From Prolixibacteraceae bacterium UBA5740 (GTDB taxonomy: Bacteria > Bacteroidota > Bacteroidia > Bacteroidales > Prolixibacteraceae), in NCBI GenBank assembly GCA_002419285.1, contig DIFU01000055.1:1-12748 (forward strand): a stretch of DNA of 12,748 bases, written 5' to 3'. The translations under genes and the position numbers were made by a program. The notes beneath the pieces were generated by a model. The model ran no database searches. It saw only the letters and a list, made by a program, of their open reading frames with translations, and was not told the origin of the DNA. Position 1 is the first letter of the stretch, and each line of letters starts with the position of its first letter. Below are positions 8,919 to 12,748 of this stretch, piece by piece.

Positions 8919-8965
8919 AAAAGGTTGTGCATCCCTACGGGGATTGCATGACCTTTTTCGTTTTT
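8919..8965 (+). terminator. Rho-independent terminator of the PUL operon, UACG tetraloop
   Basis: The 5' arm 8919-8935 (AAAAGGTTGTGCATCCC) pairs with 8940-8957 through G-C, A-T and two G-T wobble pairs, with a single bulged T. The apex is C(TACG)G, a member of the very stable UNCG tetraloop class. The 3' arm runs into TTTTT, then CG and five more T (8961-8965). The A-rich foot on the 5' side could also make it work on the - strand. It separates the PUL from the sulfate-activation operon. Confidence 0.9.
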
Positions 8966-9024
8966 GGCTTGGGCATTTAAAGCTTGCTGCAGCCTCCCAC
9001 CTGAGGCGTCTCGACAAAATTTGA

Positions 9025-9032
9025 TATATTTG
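9025..9032 (+). promoter_or_regulatory. Bacteroidota -7 promoter element for cysD
   Basis: TATATTTG is an exact match to the Bacteroidota sigma-ABfr -7 consensus TAnnTTTG. It lies 37 bp before the cysD start codon and downstream of the terminator at 8919-8965, where a new promoter is expected. It would put the transcript start near 9039. No clear -33 TTTG element is seen at 19-21 bp upstream, so the promoter may be weak or activator-dependent. Confidence 0.55.
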
Positions 9033-9043
9033 CCGCCTGATCA

Positions 9044-9073
9044 ATGAGAGGTAATTTCAACCGATTTATATGA
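9044..9073 (+). other. Possible 9-codon upstream ORF overlapping the cysD start
   Basis: ATG at 9044 opens a short frame encoding MRGNFNRFI. Its TGA stop (9071-9073) overlaps the cysD ATG (9070-9072) in an ATGA arrangement. If transcription starts near 9039, this would be the first start codon on the mRNA, and translation could couple to cysD. It contains no Cys or Met run that would suggest sulfur-responsive attenuation, and such a short frame can easily occur by chance. Confidence 0.2.
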
Positions 9074-9978
9074 AAGAATATTCGCTCACCAATTTGCAGG
9101 AGCTTGAAGCCGAAGCCATTCACATCATCCGTGAGGTAGCTGCCGAATTCCAGAATCCTGTCATGCTCTATTCCATCGGGAAAGACTCATCGGTGATGGT
9201 ACGTCTGGCCGAGAAGGCTTTTTATCCAGGGAAGGTGCCTTTCCCTTTGATGCACATCGACTCCAAATGGAAATTCCGTGAAATGATTGAGTTCAGGGAT
9301 AACTACGCCCGTGAAAAGGGCTGGAACCTGATTGTTCATCATAACGAGGAGGGTTTTCGCTCGGGAGTGGGGCCTTTTACGCATGGAAGCAAGGTGCATA
9401 CCGATATCATGAAAACCCAGGCTTTACTGCATGGTTTATCGTTGCATGGCTTTGATGCCGCATTCGGGGGAGCTCGCCGCGATGAGGAAAAGTCGAGGGC
9501 CAAGGAGCGAATCTACTCATTTCGTGACCGGTTTCACCAGTGGGATCCAAAAAATCAGCGCCCCGAACTTTGGGACATCTATAATGCCAAAGTTCATAAG
9601 GGTGAATCAATTCGGGTATTTCCCCTTTCAAACTGGACGGAATTGGATATCTGGCAATATATCAGGCTCGAAAATATACCCATCGTTCCTCTTTATTACG
9701 CCAAAGAAAGGCCGATCGTTGAAATAGATGGAAACCTGATCATGGTGGATGATGATCGCATGCCGGAAGAACTCCGTAAAAAAGCCGTGATGCGACGGGT
9801 GCGTTTCAGGACACTGGGATGCTATCCCCTGACGGGTGCTGTCGATTCAGATGCCGATACCATTGAGAAAATTGTAGAGGAAATGATGACAGTCACCAAG
9901 TCGGAGCGAACCACCCGTGTCATCGACTTCGATCAGGAAGCCAGCATGGAGCAGAAAAAGCGTGAAGGCTATTTTTGA
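9070..9978 (+). CDS. cysD: Sulfate adenylyltransferase subunit 2 (ATP sulfurylase small subunit)
   Basis: Catalytic subunit of the CysDN ATP sulfurylase: ATP + sulfate gives adenosine 5'-phosphosulfate (APS) + PPi in the cytoplasm, driven by GTP hydrolysis on CysN. The 302-aa length is exactly usual. The PP-loop of the adenine-nucleotide alpha-hydrolase fold is LYSIGKDSSVM at 33-43. GGARRDEEKSRAKER at 133-147 and LSNWTELDIWQYI at 186-198 are the other conserved CysD blocks. The C-terminus KKREGYF is typical. There is no signal peptide. No good Shine-Dalgarno lies at the right distance; GAGAGG at 9046-9051 is 18 bp upstream, too far. The cysN gene follows after 48 bp. No APS kinase, APS/PAPS reductase or sulfate transporter gene is present in the window, so whether APS goes to cysteine synthesis or to PAPS cannot be decided here. 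Confidence 0.97.
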   Translation: MKEYSLTNLQELEAEAIHIIREVAAEFQNPVMLYSIGKDSSVMVRLAEKAFYPGKVPFPLMHIDSKWKFREMIEFRDNYAREKGWNLIVHHNEEGFRSGVGPFTHGSKVHTDIMKTQALLHGLSLHGFDAAFGGARRDEEKSRAKERIYSFRDRFHQWDPKNQRPELWDIYNAKVHKGESIRVFPLSNWTELDIWQYIRLENIPIVPLYYAKERPIVEIDGNLIMVDDDRMPEELRKKAVMRRVRFRTLGCYPLTGAVDSDADTIEKIVEEMMTVTKSERTTRVIDFDQEASMEQKKREGYF

Positions 9979-10026
9979 TTTTTCCATCCACTTGATTCCA
10001 GGTTAAATAACTCATTTTGCATCATC

Positions 10027-11952
10027 ATGACAGAAAATATACAGGGACTCGATATACAGGCATTTCTTGATCAGGACCAGAATAAAGACCTCTTGCGTTT
10101 CCTGACTGCAGGTTCGGTTGACGACGGTAAATCAACACTGATTGGCCGCCTGCTTTTCGACAGTAAAAAGATTTATGAGGACCAGCTGTCGGCACTCGAG
10201 CGTGACAGTAAACGCGAAGGTCACGCTGGGGATGGTATCGATTACGCGCTTCTGACCGACGGGCTAAAGGCCGAAAGGGAACAGGGCATTACCATCGATG
10301 TCGCCTATCGGTACTTTTCAACCTCCCGAAGGAAGTTTATTATTGCCGACACTCCCGGACATGAGCAGTATACCCGTAACATGGTGACCGGGGCCTCCAC
10401 CGCCAATCTGGCGATTATTCTGGTGGATGCCACCAAAGGAATCATCACCCAGACCCGCAGGCACACCTTTCTCGTTTCGCTACTGGGAATCAGGCATGTA
10501 GTGCTGGCAGTCAATAAGATGGACCTTGTTGGCTACGATGAATCGGTATTTTACCGGATCTGCGATGATTACCGGAATTTTGTTACCCAACTTGAAATTC
10601 CTGATATAGAGTTTATACCACTGTCGGCCCTGCGGGGTGAAAATGTGGTTGAGCCGTCGGCCCTGATGCCCTGGTATCATGGTAAAAGCGTGCTCGAGCA
10701 CCTGGAAAGTGTCCATGTTGGCAGCGACCGGAATTTCTCGGATTTTAGGTACCCCGTTCAATATGTATTGCGACCTGACAGGGATTTCAGGGGTTTCTCG
10801 GCCAGGATCGCCTCAGGCATCGTAAGGAAGGGTGACCGTATAACGGTTCTTCCTTCAATGAAATCGTCAGTCATCACCAGCCTTATTACCTACGAAGGGG
10901 AGAGGGAGTATGCCTTTCCTCCGCAGTCGGTAACCATTACCCTGGCCGACGAGATTGATATCTCCCGGGGTGATATGCTCGTTCATCCCGACAATATGCC
11001 GAAAGTCGAACGTCATTTTGAAGCCATGCTTGTATGGATGGATGAGAAAAGCATGGAGATGTCGACCCAGTTTTATATCAAGCATACATCCAGTACCACA
11101 AAGGCACGGATTGATGATGTCAGGTACAAGGTTGATGTGAATACCCTTGAAAAATCGAAGATTGAAAACTTTCAGCTCAATGATATTGGGAGGGTGGTCA
11201 TAACCACCAGCAAGCCTTTATACTTTGATCCTTATCGCAGGAACCGCCAAACAGGGTCGTTTATCCTGATCGATCCTGTTAGCCATAATACCTGTGCAGT
11301 TGGCATGATTATCGACAAACTCGATCCTCGGCAATTGCCCTCCAGAATCAGCGATTCCGACAAGGTAAGCATTGCCCGTGGGCATTCGCTGGTGACTGGA
11401 CAGGAGAGAGAATCACGTTACAACCAGAAAGGCTCTACCATCTGGATTACCGGACTGCACGGTTCGGGCAAGAATGAACTGGCTTTTATACTTGAACGAA
11501 GGCTTTTCGGGGCTGGCGCTGTGGTGGTCGGACTCGATGGCTCGTCAGTGAGGGCAGGTTTGACCCGGGAACTGGACTATTCTCCTTCTGACAGGGCAGA
11601 ACACCTGAGACGGGTGGCTCACCTTTGCAGATTGCTGAATGATCAGGGAATTATCACTATTTGCTCTTTTATCTCTCCCAATCAGCATGACCGTGAGCAG
11701 GTTGCCGAAATCATCGGTCGTGAAAGGTTCCACCTGGTTTATATGAACGCTTCCATTGGATATTGCAGAAATAACAAACCGGAATTGTATGAAAAGGCTG
11801 ACAGGGGTGAGACAGAGAATCTTCCCGGAGTGGATATCCCATTTGAGGCACCTGAGAGCGCAGCATTTGTTTTTGATCCTGGTACAAACGAAAGTAATCT
11901 CGAATTACTGGTAGGGTATCTTTCAGATCAGCAAATTTTTCCGCTGCAGTAG
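10027..11952 (+). CDS. cysN: Sulfate adenylyltransferase subunit 1 (GTPase) fused to a degenerate APS-kinase-like domain
   Basis: GTPase subunit of ATP sulfurylase, partner of CysD, 641 aa. Residues about 20-230 form the EF-Tu-like G domain with all motifs: AGSVDDGKST (28-37), GITID (87-91), DTPGH (108-112), NKMD (163-166) and SAL (200-202). Beta-barrel domains 2 and 3 run to about 430. A linker leads to a CysC-like domain at about 470-641, as in NodQ/CysNC fusions. That domain looks damaged at its phosphate-donor side. Walker A reads GLHGSGKN, with Asn483 where Ser/Thr is expected, and the usual DGDNVR motif reads DGSSVR, with Ser506 replacing Asp. The Arg after ISP-x is Gln553. Kept are Lys482, the phospho-acceptor Ser550 (FISP), Arg509, the RRV arginines 528-529 and FEAPES. 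So the fold is surely APS kinase, but the activity is doubtful. The GTPase part should be fully functional. Confidence 0.96.
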   Translation: MTENIQGLDIQAFLDQDQNKDLLRFLTAGSVDDGKSTLIGRLLFDSKKIYEDQLSALERDSKREGHAGDGIDYALLTDGLKAEREQGITIDVAYRYFSTSRRKFIIADTPGHEQYTRNMVTGASTANLAIILVDATKGIITQTRRHTFLVSLLGIRHVVLAVNKMDLVGYDESVFYRICDDYRNFVTQLEIPDIEFIPLSALRGENVVEPSALMPWYHGKSVLEHLESVHVGSDRNFSDFRYPVQYVLRPDRDFRGFSARIASGIVRKGDRITVLPSMKSSVITSLITYEGEREYAFPPQSVTITLADEIDISRGDMLVHPDNMPKVERHFEAMLVWMDEKSMEMSTQFYIKHTSSTTKARIDDVRYKVDVNTLEKSKIENFQLNDIGRVVITTSKPLYFDPYRRNRQTGSFILIDPVSHNTCAVGMIIDKLDPRQLPSRISDSDKVSIARGHSLVTGQERESRYNQKGSTIWITGLHGSGKNELAFILERRLFGAGAVVVGLDGSSVRAGLTRELDYSPSDRAEHLRRVAHLCRLLNDQGIITICSFISPNQHDREQVAEIIGRERFHLVYMNASIGYCRNNKPELYEKADRGETENLPGVDIPFEAPESAAFVFDPGTNESNLELLVGYLSDQQIFPLQ

Positions 11953-11981
11953 TGGCATCATTTAAAAATGAAGGATGCCAC
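11952..11981 (+). terminator. Hairpin after cysN, possible weak terminator
   Basis: A perfect 8-bp stem, GTGGCATC (11952-11959) with GATGCCAC (11974-11981), encloses a 14-nt A/T-rich loop and starts on the last base of the cysN stop codon. No T-tract follows, so it is not a canonical intrinsic terminator. It may be a 3'-end stabilising structure. Confidence 0.4.
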
Positions 11982-12138
11982 CTGTATAAGCTGATGTAGT
12001 TCATATTGTACCTGTGGTTTCATCATCGGGTTCAATGCCGGATAATCGCCTTGGCAGGACAGAACTGAGTACGGTTTAATTTTACTTTAAATCACTCATT
12101 GCGAATAGGCTGGACCTTTCAATCCATCTATTTTAGAT

Positions 12139-12146
12139 TAATTTCG
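12139..12146 (+). promoter_or_regulatory. Possible -7 promoter element for pfp
   Basis: TAATTTCG matches five of the six fixed positions of the TAnnTTTG consensus. TTTC at 12117-12120, 18 bp upstream, is a poor -33 candidate. The location (transcript start near 12153, about 30 nt before the ATG) is sensible. Its last base is also the first base of the palindrome at 12146-12157. Confidence 0.3.
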
Positions 12147-12157
12147 TAATCGATTAC
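12146..12157. promoter_or_regulatory. Palindromic operator candidate, LacI-family-like
   Basis: GTAATCGATTAC is a perfect 12-bp palindrome with a central CG step. It extends to TTnGTAATCGATTACnAA after one mismatched base on each side. LacI/PurR-type repressors bind palindromes of this shape, with a central CG intercalated by hinge-helix leucines. It covers the predicted transcript start and sits 25 bp before the pfp ATG, a position suited to repression. No LacI-type regulator gene is in the window. Confidence 0.4.
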
Positions 12158-12182
12158 AAATTGAAACCAAAAAAGAAAGAAT

Positions 12183-12748
12183 ATGACAATCAGTCCATTG
12201 CAACAGGAAAGGGCAAAATATCAGCCCAAACTTCCCAAATCACTTCGCGGTGCAGTAAAGATCGTGGAAGGTGAAAAGACCCAATCGGTTGATGACCAGA
12301 TAGATATTGCTAAATTATTTCCCAATACCTATGGTATGCCCTTGCTTACTTTTGAAGCAGGTGAAAAGGCTGAAGCCATGGGTCCCGTGAATGTTGGTGT
12401 GATTTTGTCGGGCGGTCAGGCGCCAGGTGGCCACAACGTGATTGCCGGCATTTTTGATGGAATCAAAAAACTGAATCCCGACAGTAAATTGTACGGCTTC
12501 CTGGGAGGTCCCGGAGGACTGGTTGACCATAAATACATGGAAATAACTGCCGATTACCTCGATGAATACCGGAATACCGGCGGATTCGACATTATTGGTT
12601 CAGGACGTACCAAGCTGGAAGAAACCGAACAGTTTGACAAAGGTCTCGAAATACTGAAAGAACTGAATGTCAAGGCTCTTGTGATCATCGGGGGTGACGA
12701 CAGCAATACCAATGCCTGCGTTCTTGCCGAATATTACAAGGCAAAGGC
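12183..12748 (+). CDS. pfp: Diphosphate--fructose-6-phosphate 1-phosphotransferase (PPi-dependent PFK), 5' part
   Basis: The first 188 complete codons (plus two bases of the next) of a gene that runs off the window; the long-form enzyme is normally about 550 aa. It catalyses reversible phosphorylation of fructose 6-phosphate by PPi in glycolysis and gluconeogenesis, in the cytoplasm. Motifs seen: LSGGQAPGGHN (75-85), the phosphate-binding glycine loop; FLGGPGGLV (106-114); GSGRTK (139-144); and GGDDSNTNA (170-178). GGDD instead of GGDG marks PPi-dependent enzymes, since the second Asp disfavours ATP. The long N-terminal extension before the first glycine loop (about 68 residues) fits the long clade shared by Bacteroidota and plants. 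The ATG at 12183 follows an A-rich stretch, common for Bacteroidota starts. It is probably a separate transcription unit from cysDN. Linked use is plausible because ATP sulfurylase makes PPi, but the adjacency is likely incidental. Confidence 0.95.
   Translation, partial: MTISPLQQERAKYQPKLPKSLRGAVKIVEGEKTQSVDDQIDIAKLFPNTYGMPLLTFEAGEKAEAMGPVNVGVILSGGQAPGGHNVIAGIFDGIKKLNPDSKLYGFLGGPGGLVDHKYMEITADYLDEYRNTGGFDIIGSGRTKLEETEQFDKGLEILKELNVKALVIIGGDDSNTNACVLAEYYKAK

Noticed and set aside
8901..9978. Functional link between the PUL and sulfate activation, such as a sulfated-glycan locus
   Set aside because: No sulfatase or sulfotransferase is present, and a strong terminator plus a separate promoter divides the two regions; chance adjacency is simpler.
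9979..10026. Possible internal promoter (TCATTTTG) before cysN
   Set aside because: The obligatory A of TAnnTTTG is missing, no -33 element is seen, and cysD and cysN form a conserved operon with only 48 bp between them.
11982..12120. Searched for an RNA gene or small ORF between cysN and pfp
   Set aside because: No tRNA-like fold, conserved leader or plausible coding frame was seen; only the hairpin at 11952-11981 and the promoter/operator elements further down stand out.

Overview
The window comes from a Bacteroidota genome, most likely of the Bacteroidales/Marinilabiliales type. The evidence is a textbook SusC/SusD pair, several surface lipoproteins with acidic residues right after the lipidated cysteine, almost no Shine-Dalgarno sequences, a TAnnTTTG-type promoter element, and a long-form pyrophosphate-dependent phosphofructokinase. 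All genes lie on the + strand.

Region 1 (14-8900) is a compact polysaccharide utilisation locus (PUL). It holds a SusC-like TonB-dependent transporter, a SusD-like glycan-binding lipoprotein, a SusE/F-position surface glycan-binding lipoprotein (SGBP), a GH30 glycoside hydrolase lipoprotein with both catalytic glutamates, and a second SGBP. The first four genes are packed with 4-15 bp gaps. The second SGBP follows a 95 bp gap and looks like a diverged full-length paralogue of the first. The nearest model I can recall is the Bacteroides locus for fungal beta-1,6-glucan, where a GH30 endo-beta-1,6-glucanase works with a SusC/D pair and a multidomain SGBP, so a beta-1,6-glucan or similar beta-glucan is the leading substrate guess. 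No regulator, GH3 or other enzyme is visible; they may lie upstream. A strong intrinsic terminator with a UACG tetraloop (8919-8965) closes the locus.

Region 2 (about 9025-11981) is a separate sulfate-activation operon, cysD-cysN, with its own -7 promoter element. CysN carries a C-terminal APS-kinase-like domain as in NodQ-type fusions. This domain keeps the catalytic serine and the APS-binding arginines but has lost the Walker A Ser/Thr and the Asp of the DGDxVR motif. It may be an inactive or repurposed pseudokinase.

Region 3 (about 12120-12748) holds the 5' part of pfp, which runs off the window. A perfect 12-bp palindrome with a central CG, resembling a LacI-family operator, sits over the probable promoter just upstream.

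No RNA genes, CRISPR arrays, insertion sequences or phage genes were seen. The content is mostly familiar. The items most worth a second look are the degenerate APS-kinase domain, the duplicated SGBP flanking a cysteine-rich GH30, and the putative operator in front of pfp.
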